NCBI RefSeq assembly: GCF_014306095.1
Contig: NZ_JACRWC010000054.1
Location: forward strand, 1 to 44,479
Reading direction: 5' to 3'
DNA from: Lentihominibacter faecis
Lineage (GTDB): Bacteria; Bacillota; Clostridia; Peptostreptococcales; Anaerovoracaceae
Length of the DNA stretch: 44,479 nt
Shown here: positions 24,989 through 32,803 of the stretch, in pieces
Layout of the letters: each line of letters begins with the position of its first letter
Position numbering within the stretch: position 1 is the first letter of the stretch
The notes under the pieces: generated by a model
Told to the model about the DNA's origin: nothing
The model's input: only the letters and a program-made list of their open reading frames with translations
The model's database searches: none
Translations under genes and position numbers: made by a program

Positions 24989-26062
24989 GTGAACGGAGAT
25001 CTGAATCTGAAGAGCGGTACAATGCTGGAGGATGACGGCTATACCTGGGATGCATCCACGAATACCTTGACGATGCAGGATCTGACGGTAACGGGGACGG
25101 TGAAATTGCCGAATCAGGACTGTCAGATTAATGTGAAGGGGAATTGCAGTGTTGAGGAAATCACGAGAAATACAAGTGCTGCAGCGCAGGCAGTTACGAT
25201 TGAAGGTGAAACTGGTGCAACCTTGCAGAGCAATGTAAGGATTTCCGGTGCATTAACGATTAAAAATTTGACGATGACAGAGGGAACTCTCGAGAACGGA
25301 AATATAGGAAATCTTCCTGTTCTAACCCTCATCAACAGCAACATCACATTACATCACCTGTCCTGGATGACAGATGGCGGGATCGACTTGGCAAACAGCC
25401 AGCTGACAGTGAATAAAAGCGAAAATTCCCTTAGTCAGTTCTGGGTAGAATAGATTGCTATGGATGAAAATTCCGTAATTGAATCGTATCGACCGATGCA
25501 GAACTATTGGCATTTTACACCGGAAGATATGGGCACAGTAAACGACTATATTGCGGTACCGGTAGGTGGAAGCTTTGCTAAAAAAGCTATTCATGATGGC
25601 AGTACAGATACTCCGCTTACTGTAGTAGACAAAGAAGGCAATGCAGCCAGCCACTTCATCCTCAGAGCTCCAAAGGAACAGTGCGAGATCAGCCTTGAGG
25701 CTTCTCCTGCTGAGGGCGGAACGGTCAGCGGCGCAGGTTCCTATGATATGTATTCTACGGCTGCCGTAAAAGCAGAAGCAAATAAAGGCTACCACTTCGT
25801 GCAGTGGCAGGATGAAGATGGAGTGGCAGTGAGCAAGGATGCTTCCTACACTTTCCAGGTGACGCAAACGCAGACCTTGACAGCTGTCTTTGCAAAAGAC
25901 AGCGTAACGCCAACGCAGCCGGGAAGCTCAGATCAGAGCGGCTCCGATGACAATGCTGTGGCGACAGGCGATTCCTCCCACATGGAACTGTGGATCGCAC
26001 TGCTGGCAGCAAGCATACTGGGCATTGCAGGGACAGTCGTGTTTAGAAGACGCAAAGCATAA
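24989..26062 (+). pseudogene. Decayed cell-wall-anchored protein: no signal peptide, internal amber stop
   Basis: One frame runs from about 24989 to TAA 26060-26062, broken only by TAG at 25451-25453 (FWVE-stop-IAMDEN). The first part (from GYTWDASTNTLTMQDLTVTG) looks like a parallel beta-sheet/carbohydrate-binding-like region. The second part has an InlB B-type repeat (AEGGTVSGAGSYDMYSTA, FVQWQDEDG) and a sorting signal, ATGDSSHMELW plus a hydrophobic span and RRRKA. There is no signal peptide: an in-frame TAG at 24968 and the previous gene's terminator lie just upstream, so the 5' end was lost. ATG 25460 lacks a good ribosome binding site. Most likely a dead paralogue of the neighbouring anchored proteins. 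Confidence 0.7.
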
Positions 26063-26081
26063 AAAGTTTTCAATATCCAAG

Positions 26082-26116
26082 AAAAAGGATCATATCTGGT
26101 GGTATGGTCCTTTTTT
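26082..26116 (+). terminator. Terminator of the decayed surface gene
   Basis: AAAAAGGATCATA (26082-26094) pairs with TATGGTCC followed by TTTTTT (26103-26116). It ends two bases before copy 2 of the 34-bp motif. Confidence 0.8.
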
Positions 26117-26117
26117 A

Positions 26118-26151
26118 TGTCGTTTCACGTCGCAATTTTGCGTTTCGCGCC
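26118..26151 (+). promoter_or_regulatory. 34-bp conserved motif, copy 2 (upstream of HTH cassette A)
   Basis: Starts TGTCGTTTCACGTCG and ends CGCGCC; 30/34 identical to copy 1. TTACTAT (about 26181) is a possible -10. The start codon of the HTH gene is 69 nt further on. Confidence 0.65.
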
Positions 26152-26219
26152 AGAAGGGTTGTCCCTGTTCGGGGGTCATGTTACTATCGTGAAAAGCAAT
26201 AAAGTAAAGGAGAGTTTCC

Positions 26220-26495
26220 ATGAGATTGATAAAAGAAGCCATTACGGAACTGGAACGGAATCCATATGTCCTAAGATCTGGCCCGGATCGGATCACCTAC
26301 TCTCGGGAATTCAAGCATCTTTTTATGTGCGAATATCTCGCAGGGAAGAAACCGACAGAAATTTTTAGAGCTGCGGGATTTGACCCTCGTATGATAGGCG
26401 CGAAGCGCATTGAACGTGCCAGTGCTCGCTGGCGGAAGGAATACGAAGCAGGGACTCTCGTACTGGAGTCCGATACTCTGAAGAAAAACGCATAA
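26220..26495 (+). CDS. Small HTH protein (HTH_Tnp_2-like), cassette A
   Basis: 91 residues. ITYSREFKHLFMCEYLAGKK then PTEIFRAAGFDPRMIG is the pattern of the helix-turn-helix seen at the N-terminus of some insertion-element transposases, followed by RIERASARWRKEY. No catalytic transposase follows, so it is a stand-alone DNA-binding unit. About 80% identical to the protein at 30368. ATG has AAAGGAG (26206-26212) in front. Upstream motif, gene and downstream structured terminator all recur in cassette B, so the whole unit was duplicated. It is either a domesticated regulator acting on the 34-bp motif or a minimal mobile-element relic. Confidence 0.75.
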   Translation: MRLIKEAITELERNPYVLRSGPDRITYSREFKHLFMCEYLAGKKPTEIFRAAGFDPRMIGAKRIERASARWRKEYEAGTLVLESDTLKKNA

Positions 26496-26504
26496 AACGA
26501 AATG

Positions 26505-26560
26505 AAAAAGCTGAGCTGGGGCAATTTAACTGTGTGTTGCGCCCTGTGCTCAGCTTTTTT
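26505..26560 (+). terminator. Structured terminator of cassette A
   Basis: AAAAAGCTGAGC / GCTCAGCTTTTTT outer stem with an inner GGGCAA/TTGCGCCC stem. The inner loop (TTTAACTGTGTG) is conserved in cassette B, where the outer stem is also kept, which is more than a terminator needs. Confidence 0.8.
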
Positions 26561-26615
26561 CTTTGCGGACTTTGAAATTTTGGATAGCCGGTCGATGATG
26601 GGGATTCGGTAGGCC

Positions 26616-27758
26616 CTAGCGGATCCCCTCCAGCCTCCGGAATGCGTACTTGGTGATATTGCTGGCGTTGATGACCCCCACCATATCGCCGTCATCCAGG
26701 ACCGGCGCTTTCTTGATATGATGATCGGAAAGCACGTGGCAGACGGTTCCCAGATCGTCCGACAGGTTTACCGTGATGACGGATTTGCGGGCGACGTCCC
26801 GGACTTTGCAGTGCATCAGCTCCTGCAGTTTTTCGTCAAAATCCATGGTCATAAGGGACGAAGGATTGACGTAGAGGGGATGCTCGGCGGCGAGAAACCG
26901 AAGAATATCTCCGTCGGAGATAAATCCGATCAGCGACTGGTCGCCATCGACCACGGGAACGCCGCTGATGCCTTTTTCCGTCAGCAGATCCAGCACGGCG
27001 GTCAGGCTGGCGTCACCGTTGACTGTGTAGACATCCTTTTTCATAAGCTGCGGCAGGGCAGGGGCCTTTGCAGAAGAAGCAGGGGCAGCCTTCGTATGGA
27101 TGCGGAATACGCGGTCGCGGGCCGGGCCGAAGAAGCGGGTGATGACTTTCAGGCTCATGCCCACCAGGATCGCGGCGATGACCGTCCCCAGGCCCACGCT
27201 CCCCAGCGAGTGGATCAGCACCAGGCAGGTGATCAGCGAGATGACGACCATGCTGATGTCGAAGATCAGCTTGATGGTGGAAAACGGTTTTCTTGTGACT
27301 TTGGAGATGGCCAGCATGGCGCCCTCGCCGGCTAGCGGCACCAGATCCATCGGCACGTAAAAGAAGATCCCGATGGCGATGAGTACGGCGCTGACGACCA
27401 TCATGAGCAGCTGGATGTAGAGGTGCTCCGGGTCGGGCAGGAACGTCATCAGGTAGTTGGAAAATGTGGTCAGGTAGCCGAACAGGATGCCGACGGGTAT
27501 CTGCAGCAGGTTTTTCAGCTGGAACGCGCGCCGCAACAGGATGATCTGCAGCAGCACCAGCCCCACGTGAAAGAGGATGGTGGCTTTGCCCATTTCGATG
27601 CCCCACACGCAGGTCATGGTGTACGGGATCGAGCTGACCGGCGACACGCCCAGGTCGGATTTAACGGAAATGGCGATCCCCAGCGTCATGATGAGGAACC
27701 CCGTCACGTACACCAGGAATCGCACGAAAATACTGGTTTCTTTCGTTTCTTGCTTCAT
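26616..27758 (-). CDS. YczE/YitT-type membrane protein fused to a CBS domain pair
   Basis: 380 residues. Residues about 10-215 contain five or six hydrophobic helices of the YczE (DUF6198-like) family (FLVYVTGFLIMTLGIAISVK, LGVSPVSSIPYT, LVPLAGEGAMLAIS). Residues about 233-375 form two CBS motifs (VYTVNGDASLTAVLDLLTEK...GVPVVD; VITVNLSDDLGTVCHVLSDH...KAPVLDD), which usually bind adenine nucleotides. A membrane protein with a cytosolic nucleotide sensor suggests gated transport, but the substrate is unknown. Starts 12 nt after a MarR-family gene; the two form an operon with a dyad operator upstream. Confidence 0.8.
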   Translation of the reverse strand: MKQETKETSIFVRFLVYVTGFLIMTLGIAISVKSDLGVSPVSSIPYTMTCVWGIEMGKATILFHVGLVLLQIILLRRAFQLKNLLQIPVGILFGYLTTFSNYLMTFLPDPEHLYIQLLMMVVSAVLIAIGIFFYVPMDLVPLAGEGAMLAISKVTRKPFSTIKLIFDISMVVISLITCLVLIHSLGSVGLGTVIAAILVGMSLKVITRFFGPARDRVFRIHTKAAPASSAKAPALPQLMKKDVYTVNGDASLTAVLDLLTEKGISGVPVVDGDQSLIGFISDGDILRFLAAEHPLYVNPSSLMTMDFDEKLQELMHCKVRDVARKSVITVNLSDDLGTVCHVLSDHHIKKAPVLDDGDMVGVINASNITKYAFRRLEGIR

Positions 27759-27770
27759 TTTTATGCCTCT

Positions 27771-28193
27771 TTATTTTAGATTTTTTATCATTTGTTCGGT
27801 GACTTTTTGCCAGGTTTTCAGGTCGTCCGGCGCTATGCTGCCGGCCAGCTTTTCGGTCAGCTGGCTCATTTCTGCAAAGAGCGCTCCCCGGTGTTTTTCG
27901 GCCTCTGGCGTCAGGGTCAGCTTCTTATACCGGGCGTCTTTTTCGGATGGTTCCCGGCGCAGGAGTCCCTTGCGCTCCATGCTCTGCAACAGGGTGGTCG
28001 CGGTGGAAGGGCGCAGCCCGAATTCTTCTTCGATGTCCTTCTGAAAGATTTCTTCATCCGGGTGGTCCAGCAGATAATGCAGGACTCGCCCCTGAGCTCC
28101 GCTGAATGGCGCCTCCGCCGTCAGCCGGTCGAAATGCCTGCGCTGGCGGTTGGCCAGGATATTGATCTGGCGGTAAATAGGGGATGAGTTCAT
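27771..28193 (-). CDS. MarR-family transcriptional regulator
   Basis: 140-residue winged-helix regulator. LTAEAPFSGAQGRVLHYLLD, IFQKDIEEEFGLRPSTATTL and LQSMERKGLLRREPSEKDAR give the recognition helix and wing typical of MarR. Start has GGAGG 5 nt upstream. It precedes and likely controls the YczE-CBS membrane protein. The palindrome ATACTTAG-TTAC-CTAAGTAT lies over its own promoter, consistent with autorepression relieved by a small ligand. Confidence 0.88.
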   Translation of the reverse strand: MNSSPIYRQINILANRQRRHFDRLTAEAPFSGAQGRVLHYLLDHPDEEIFQKDIEEEFGLRPSTATTLLQSMERKGLLRREPSEKDARYKKLTLTPEAEKHRGALFAEMSQLTEKLAGSIAPDDLKTWQKVTEQMIKNLK

Positions 28194-28209
28194 GATGACC
28201 TCCGTGCAA

Positions 28210-28256
28210 ATACTTAGTTACCTAAGTATAATAGGGTTTCTTGACGGGAATGTCAA
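28210..28256 (-). promoter_or_regulatory. Promoter and palindromic operator of the marR-yczE operon
   Basis: Minus strand TTGACA (28251-28256), 17 nt, TATTAT (28228-28233). A perfect 8-bp-arm palindrome ATACTTAG-TTAC-CTAAGTAT (28210-28229) covers the start site and touches the -10. Confidence 0.8.
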
Positions 28257-28276
28257 TGGGGCGGGAGTTTCACGGA

Positions 28277-29659
28277 GTCAAGTGTAAATTTGTGTGTAAA
28301 AACCTTTAGGTGATAATCAGTCAAGCTGCCAGCATCTGTCTTTGCTCCATTGCGATTTTTCGCAGTTCATCTGATTTATGCATGATTTCCCTGTAGGTCG
28401 GCTGATAGAAAAGCCTTTGTGCACGTTCTTTTAAAACATCGTTTCTCTCCAGGATCACAGATCCCATAAGTCTCAGCAATGATTCACTGTTAGGAAAAAT
28501 CCCGATCACGTTGGATCTGCGTTTTAACTCCCGGTTCAGGCGTTCAATATGATTAGAAGAGCGTAACGCTTTTCGAGTGGTTTGAGAAAAGATCATTACT
28601 GTCATCGCACTATCAAATCCTTTTTCTAAACATTCCATTGCATTTTCAGCCACTTCCCTGTAATCATTCAAGATCTCGTCTCGACGATCTCTGGCTTTTT
28701 CAAGTGTTTCACAAGCAAACATCTCCCGTAATTCTGTGCGAAGTCCTTCTTGGCATCTTTTCGGAACTTTATCAATGATATTTCTGGAAAAGTGCACCTG
28801 GCAGCGTTGCCATGGAACTTCTGGAAATACATGCGAAATCGCATATTGGATACTTTCGTGTGCATCTGATGTGATCATTTTCACACCGGATAGCCCTCGA
28901 TTTTTTAAAGTTAAGAAAAAGTCTTTCCAGGTTTCCTAGGATTCATTTTTATATACTCCAAAACCTACAACTTCACGGATCCCTGCGTTATTGACTGCAT
29001 AAGCAACCATCAGTGCTTTCGAGATGATCTTACGATCCTCACGGACTTTAAAGTATGTTGCATCGACTGTAATGAAAGGATATTCTCCAGTAATGGAACT
29101 GGTCAGGAATTCATTGACTCTTTTGCTAAGTTCTTTGCAAATATTTGAGACCGTACTTTTGGAAAAACTGGTTCCACAAAGAGTTTCAACTACTTTGCTG
29201 AGTTTAGCGGTCGAAACACCATTGACTACCATTTCCATCATAGAAGCTACCAGTGCGACCTCTGAACGAGTATACTCATCAAATATCGTAGTTTCAAAAG
29301 AACTGTTTCGATGACGTGGCACTTTTAAAACGATAGTTCCGATTCTCGTATTCAAATTGCGTTCACGAAACCCGTTTCTGGAATCGGTCCGTCCTTCCGT
29401 CCGTTCGTATGGATCGGCATTCAACTGTTCTGTTGATTCGGCTTGCAGAAAAGAATTCAACGATTCCTGCAAAAGCTTTTTAAATGCACCCTCACGATCT
29501 GTTGCCATTAACTGTAGAATTTCATCTTGATTTAGTGTAATATTAATTTGAGCCACGGTTTCATCCTCCTCTAGGTTTATGGTTTTGTGGTTATTATCAT
29601 TATGCCTAAAGGATGAGCCTGTGGCTTATTTATTTTACACACATTATATCAACATGACC
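28277..29659. mobile_element. IS256-family insertion sequence, about 1.38 kb
   Basis: Encloses an IS256-type transposase frame. Imperfect terminal inverted repeats share TGTGTGTAAAA (28291-28301 on the left; as its complement at 29633-29643 on the right) with GTCA near both outer ends and CCTTTAGG further in on both sides. The size fits the family. I could not find a matching target-site duplication, so exact ends are estimates. A terminator hairpin (CGTCTC/GAGGCG then a T run, 29659-29686) abuts the right end. Confidence 0.75.
28321..29556 (-). pseudogene. IS256-family transposase with an in-frame amber stop
   Basis: A single frame of about 411 codons is broken once by TAG at 28938-28936 (KNES-stop-ETWKDFF). 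Before it: TVDATYFKVRED (first catalytic Asp region) and FSKSTVSNICKEL (HTH). After it: MITSDAHESIQYAI (second Asp region), PWQRCQVHFSRNI with the family's C-H spacing, and RSSNHIERLNRELKRR (catalytic Glu). All catalytic parts are present, so the single stop is the only visible lesion. It is probably inactive unless the stop is suppressed. The N-terminal part starts at ATG 29556 behind GAGGAGG. Confidence 0.88.
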
Positions 29660-30259
29660 GTCTCCTGCGAGGCGCTTTTTTATTTTGTGCAGAATGCCGC
29701 AACAGTTTTACGGACGTGAAGCGGTAGCTTCGCCGGAACCCTTGATTTATAGCTGACACTGACGGGAGCACTCCAAAAATAATGAAGAAACCCGGCGAAA
29801 GCGACCTGAAATTTTGCGAAGGCTACCAAGGTCTCGCGAAGGCTACCAAAATCTTTGAATTGAAGTTTTTCAGGTGATTTTCGAGAATTTAAAGTCAGTG
29901 AACCGAGGACACGGGCAATGAATTCTTCATATAGAAGAAAAATTTATTAAAAACAAGAAGATCACTTTAATAGACTAGAGAGCAAATGGTCTATAGGGTG
30001 ACTGTTTTCTCTAAAACGCTAAGAAAAGTCGCAAGATAGAGAATTAGATTATATAGTCATGACTTGGGATGGAGATGGATTCTCGATTTGCATCGGATTT
30101 TTTCGGAAACGAAGATTTAGCAAAAATTATGTAAAACAGGCCATGATCAGCATATCTATAGGGTGAAGCGGATCTGTTTTTTGCTGCTATACATGATGAT
30201 TTCTGTGCCGTCATTTGTCGCTCATCACAAGGTTCGAGGGGCTGTTTTTCAATGTTTTT
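29660..30259. other. Non-coding accessory stretch between IS256 and cassette B
   Basis: 600 nt without a supportable gene. Contents: the terminator stem next to the IS (29659-29686); GCGAAGGCTACCAA twice with a 20-bp period (29816-29829 and 29836-29849); TCTATAGGGTGA at about 29990 and again at about 30156. Codon-free, AT-rich from about 29890 on. It probably represents remnants of the DNA disrupted by the IS. Confidence 0.5.
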
Positions 30260-30293
30260 TGTCATTTTACGTCGCTAATTTGCTTTTTGTACT
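30260..30293 (+). promoter_or_regulatory. 34-bp conserved motif, copy 3 (upstream of HTH cassette B)
   Basis: Starts TGTCATTTTACGTCG. More diverged than copies 1 and 2 but keeps TTTYACGTCG and AWTTTGC, the following G run, and position before an HTH gene. Confidence 0.55.
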
Positions 30294-30367
30294 ATGGGGG
30301 GTTGTTAATGGATGAAGCGTATGATATTATTTTAAAAATTGCTGCTGACGGACAAAGGAGGTTTTCC

Positions 30368-30646
30368 ATGAGACTGACACAGGAAGCCATTATGGAACTG
30401 GAACGAAATCCGTATGTAATAAGATCTGGACCTGATCGAATCACGTATTCGCGGGAGTTTAAACATCATTTTATGAGGGAATATCTTTCGGGCAAAAAGC
30501 CAACTGAAATTTTCAGAGAGGCGGGATTTGATCCGCGTATGATCGGAAGCAAGCGGATAGAGCGAGCCAGTGCACGCTGGCGGAAAGAGTATGCAGAAGG
30601 CACGCTGGTACTGGAGGAATTTGAGTTCGAAGAAAAGAACGCATAA
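30368..30646 (+). CDS. Small HTH protein (HTH_Tnp_2-like), cassette B
   Basis: 92 residues, paralogue of the protein at 26220 with a few conservative changes (MRLTQEAIMELERNPYVIRS; FMREYLSGKKPTEIFREAGF). Start 30368 is set by AAAGGAGG 6 nt upstream; a longer frame to 30215 has no ribosome binding site. The HTH and the RIERASARWRKEY segment are intact in both copies. Substitutions are mostly silent or conservative, a sign that protein function is under selection in both cassettes (inference). Confidence 0.75.
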   Translation: MRLTQEAIMELERNPYVIRSGPDRITYSREFKHHFMREYLSGKKPTEIFREAGFDPRMIGSKRIERASARWRKEYAEGTLVLEEFEFEEKNA

Positions 30647-30656
30647 TATAGGGAAT

Positions 30657-30714
30657 AAAAAAGCTGAGCCAGGGGCAATTTGATTGTGTGCTACGCCCCT
30701 TGAGCTCAGCTTTT
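30657..30714 (+). terminator. Structured terminator of cassette B
   Basis: AAAAAAGCTGAGC / GCTCAGCTTTT with inner AGGGGC/GCCCCT stem; loop TTTGATTGTGTG matches cassette A at most positions. Confidence 0.8.
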
Positions 30715-30715
30715 G

Positions 30716-31120
30716 CATTTGATCGTTAGCTGCCGAAGTATATTAGTGCCCCTTGTGCCCTTTGACAGGGACGGCAAGGAGGAGATATGAAACAGGCTAT
30801 GGCTGCATATACATACTGCATGTAGAGCAGACAGTAAGGAATTTTCCCGGCAAGATTTTCTGCGGATCCTAATCATAAAAGCCTCAAAAACAGAAAGTCT
30901 TTCTGAAAAAACTCAGATTCTCAGATTTTTTTCAGACCCCTCGATCAAAACCTAGAGCCACAAAAGGCCGGGAAAGGCAGCACCAGTGAAAATGACTCGA
31001 AATTCTTCTCGCAAAAGAAAAATGCTGCATAAACATACAGCATTTGTGGTTATATCAGATTTTTATGCAAAGCTCTGGCGTCACCAGAGCTGCATTTAAA
31101 TGGCTTTCTGTTTTTGCCAC
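30716..31120. other. Non-coding region with several hairpins and one tiny frame
   Basis: 405 nt. A 12-codon frame (30787-30825, MKQAMAAYTYCM) has a very good AAGGAGGAG in front, but the same bases fit a TTGACA...TATGAA promoter, so its meaning is unclear. Hairpins: CAGAAA/TTTCTG near 30893-30907, AAATGCTG/CAGCATTT near 31020-31045, and AGCTCTGG/CCAGAGCT at 31071-31091. No larger gene found. Confidence 0.4.
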
Positions 31121-31158
31121 TAAAAACCGGGAATTCTGCACATTAGAAAAAATTCCCG
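31121..31158 (-). terminator. Terminator of the DUF134-NifX gene
   Basis: Minus strand: CGGGAATT...AATTCCCG then GTTTTTAG (plus 31127-31135 and 31151-31158 arms). Confidence 0.75.
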
Positions 31159-31176
31159 TTAACGGATTCATGGCGC

Positions 31177-32013
31177 CTACTGCTTGCCGCAGTTGCCGCC
31201 GCAAGCATGTTCATGGCCGTTTCCATGATTCCTGCAGGAGTGGCCGTTTCCATGATTCCCGCAGGAGTGGCCTTCGCCGTGGCCATGATCGTGACCGGCA
31301 CAAGTCGGATTTTCGATCGGTACTAGTTTGCCGTCCAGTAAAGCTTCCACGGCATCATCAGTCATGCCGCGTACACCGCCGTACAGTTCGATAGCAGCGT
31401 TCTTCAGTGCCTGCTGTGCGCCGCCGCCGATCCCTCCGCAGATAAGTGCATCCACCTTTGCAGAAGAGAGGAAGTCAGCCAGTGCACCATGTCCCTGTCC
31501 TTGAGTATCTACTATTTCTGATTTGAGTATCTTACCATCTTCAATGTCATAGATTTTGAATTCCTCAGTGTGTCCAAAATGCTGAAAAACAGCTCCGTTT
31601 TCATAAGTTACTGCAATACGCATTGTGCTTTCTCCTTTCGATTGCAAAGCCAGCAAGGTATCGCTGCTGCCGTTATCAGCAGGGTTTTCCCGGCATCTTT
31701 TGTGACAGCAGAACGCAGCAGAGCCATCGCAAAGGCGGTAATCTCCACCGGAAATCACCAGCCTTTTCCCGCCGATAAGACTGTCTGCGATCTTGTATCT
31801 TGCCTTTTCATAAAGTTCCGTTACTGTTGTGCGGGAGATATCCATCTGTTGTGCACACTGCTGATGAGTGCAGTTTTCCAGATCGATGAGGCGGATCGTT
31901 TCGTATTCTTCCAGTGTCAGCGTTACGGTTTCTGCGCAGGGTATCCCGGCGGGTGCAAATGCATCAAAATCCGGTTCCGTGCAGATGCGTCTGCATCGTT
32001 TTGGTCGTGCCAT
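31177..32013 (-). CDS. DUF134 HTH domain fused to a NifX/NifB-like metal-cluster protein with His-rich tail
   Basis: 278 residues from ATG 32013 (AAAGGAG upstream). Residues 1-110 are DUF134, a small sigma-like HTH (MARPKRCRRICTEP, HQQCAQQMDISRTTVTELYEKARYK). Residues about 131-240 are a dinitrogenase Fe-Mo cofactor domain (MRIAVTYENGAVFQHFGHTEEF, GGIGGGAQQALKNAAIELYGG). The tail (about 243-278) is His/Cys/Gly rich with a 27-bp DNA repeat (GNHGNGHSC units), probably metal binding. An internal ATG at 31623 with AAAGGAG before it could give the NifX-like part alone (148 residues). The function in non-diazotrophs is unknown; DUF134 and NifX-like genes are usually separate neighbours. Confidence 0.85.
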   Translation of the reverse strand: MARPKRCRRICTEPDFDAFAPAGIPCAETVTLTLEEYETIRLIDLENCTHQQCAQQMDISRTTVTELYEKARYKIADSLIGGKRLVISGGDYRLCDGSAAFCCHKRCRENPADNGSSDTLLALQSKGESTMRIAVTYENGAVFQHFGHTEEFKIYDIEDGKILKSEIVDTQGQGHGALADFLSSAKVDALICGGIGGGAQQALKNAAIELYGGVRGMTDDAVEALLDGKLVPIENPTCAGHDHGHGEGHSCGNHGNGHSCRNHGNGHEHACGGNCGKQ

Positions 32014-32042
32014 GAGTATCTCCTTTCCATATAAAAGGTTTA

Positions 32043-32088
32043 CGACATATGTCGGATTCATTATAACGCAGTCGTGTGAGAAAAGCAA
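32043..32088 (-). promoter_or_regulatory. Promoter with palindrome for the DUF134-NifX gene
   Basis: Minus strand TTGCTT (32083-32088), 17 nt, TATAAT (32060-32065). Just downstream is the perfect 12-bp palindrome CGACATATGTCG (32043-32054), at the start site; self-control by the DUF134 domain is possible. Confidence 0.65.
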
Positions 32089-32106
32089 GAGGGATCTGGA
32101 GATAAT

Positions 32107-32156
32107 AAAAGAGACTTCCGTATGTGCTTTGTAAAAGTTTGATACGGTAGTCTCTT
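32107..32156 (-). terminator. Terminator of the TM2-domain gene
   Basis: Minus strand AAGAGACT-A-CCGTAT pairs with ATACGG-A-AGTCTCTT, followed by TTATTATC; both arms are long, so it may stop both directions. Confidence 0.7.
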
Positions 32157-32188
32157 GAATGTGATATCGGCTCTGCAGCTGCAAAGGG

Positions 32189-32665
32189 CTATCGTGCGTA
32201 TTTCCCGTTGATAAACACCACTTCGTCTTCGTGGCCGAATGCTCCGCCGTATACTTTTGTGAGGGCGATGATGAAATCGATCAGTGTCCACAAACCGCAG
32301 CCGCCGAGAGTGATAAGTTTCAAGATCCCAAGACCTGCCTGACCTCTCATAAAGCGATCGACACCAAACGCGCCAAAGAGAAAATTCCCTACCCATGCAA
32401 AGACGTGTTTATTCATATGCTTTTCTTTTGCTACATATACATTTCCAACGTTGACGTTTACATTCTGCGGCTGTGGCTGCGGCACTGTCGGCGCGGCAGC
32501 GGCAGCGCGCGCAATGATCGTAGTATCCCCGTCTTTAAAAATACGAATTTCATCGCCTACCTGCGGATTAGGATAATTCACGGCACTGATCGGTGCTTTC
32601 ACGATTTTCTGATCATCCATTCCTATGTAAACTTCTGTTCCTTCCAGTTTAATGATCTTGCTCAT
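32189..32665 (-). CDS. TM2-domain membrane protein
   Basis: 158 residues. An N-terminal beta-rich part ([20 protein letters not shown]..., [16 protein letters not shown]) is joined by an Ala/Pro/Gln linker to a TM2 domain of two helices ([40 protein letters not shown]) with the DRF motif between. TM2 proteins are small inner-membrane proteins of unknown role. Divergent from the XRE regulator gene, whose repeats lie in the shared promoter region. ATG has AAGGAG 8 nt upstream. Confidence 0.85.
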   Translation of the reverse strand: MSKIIKLEGTEVYIGMDDQKIVKAPISAVNYPNPQVGDEIRIFKDGDTTIIARAAAAAPTVPQPQPQNVNVNVGNVYVAKEKHMNKHVFAWVGNFLFGAFGVDRFMRGQAGLGILKLITLGGCGLWTLIDFIIALTKVYGGAFGHEDEVVFINGKYAR

Positions 32666-32709
32666 TATTTTCTCCTTCCATTCATGCTCTTGATTTTGCG
32701 AATAATATT

Positions 32710-32796
32710 AACTGTATGGGCATAAAATAGCCTATGTAGTTTATTTTATTATATACGTACACCTATAGAATACAAGTAAAAATAAACTGTATGGGC
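32710..32796. promoter_or_regulatory. Divergent promoter region with paired AACTGTATGGGC repeats
   Basis: AACTGTATGGGC occurs at 32710-32721 and again at 32785-32796, 75 bp apart in direct orientation. The copies flank the AT-rich promoters of the TM2 and XRE genes. Seven helical turns apart, they could be two operators of the XRE protein bridged by a loop. The binding is inferred. Confidence 0.45.
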
Positions 32797-32803
32797 GGTA
32801 AAT

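Noticed and set aside
25451..28938. Possible amber (TAG) reassignment, because two genes are interrupted only by TAG
   Set aside because: Many intact genes here end in TAG (sortase at 7207, decarboxylase at 8563, SPFH at 10246, nrdD at 23158, ilvB), and both interrupted genes are of types that decay easily (IS and duplicated surface gene).
28260..29670. Exact IS256 ends with target-site duplication
   Set aside because: The inverted repeats are imperfect and no 8-9 bp duplication matches on both sides, so only approximate ends are given.
29660..30259. CRISPR-like repeats
   Set aside because: The only repeats are two short pairs (14 bp with 20-bp period; 12 bp 165 nt apart), with no array and no cas genes.
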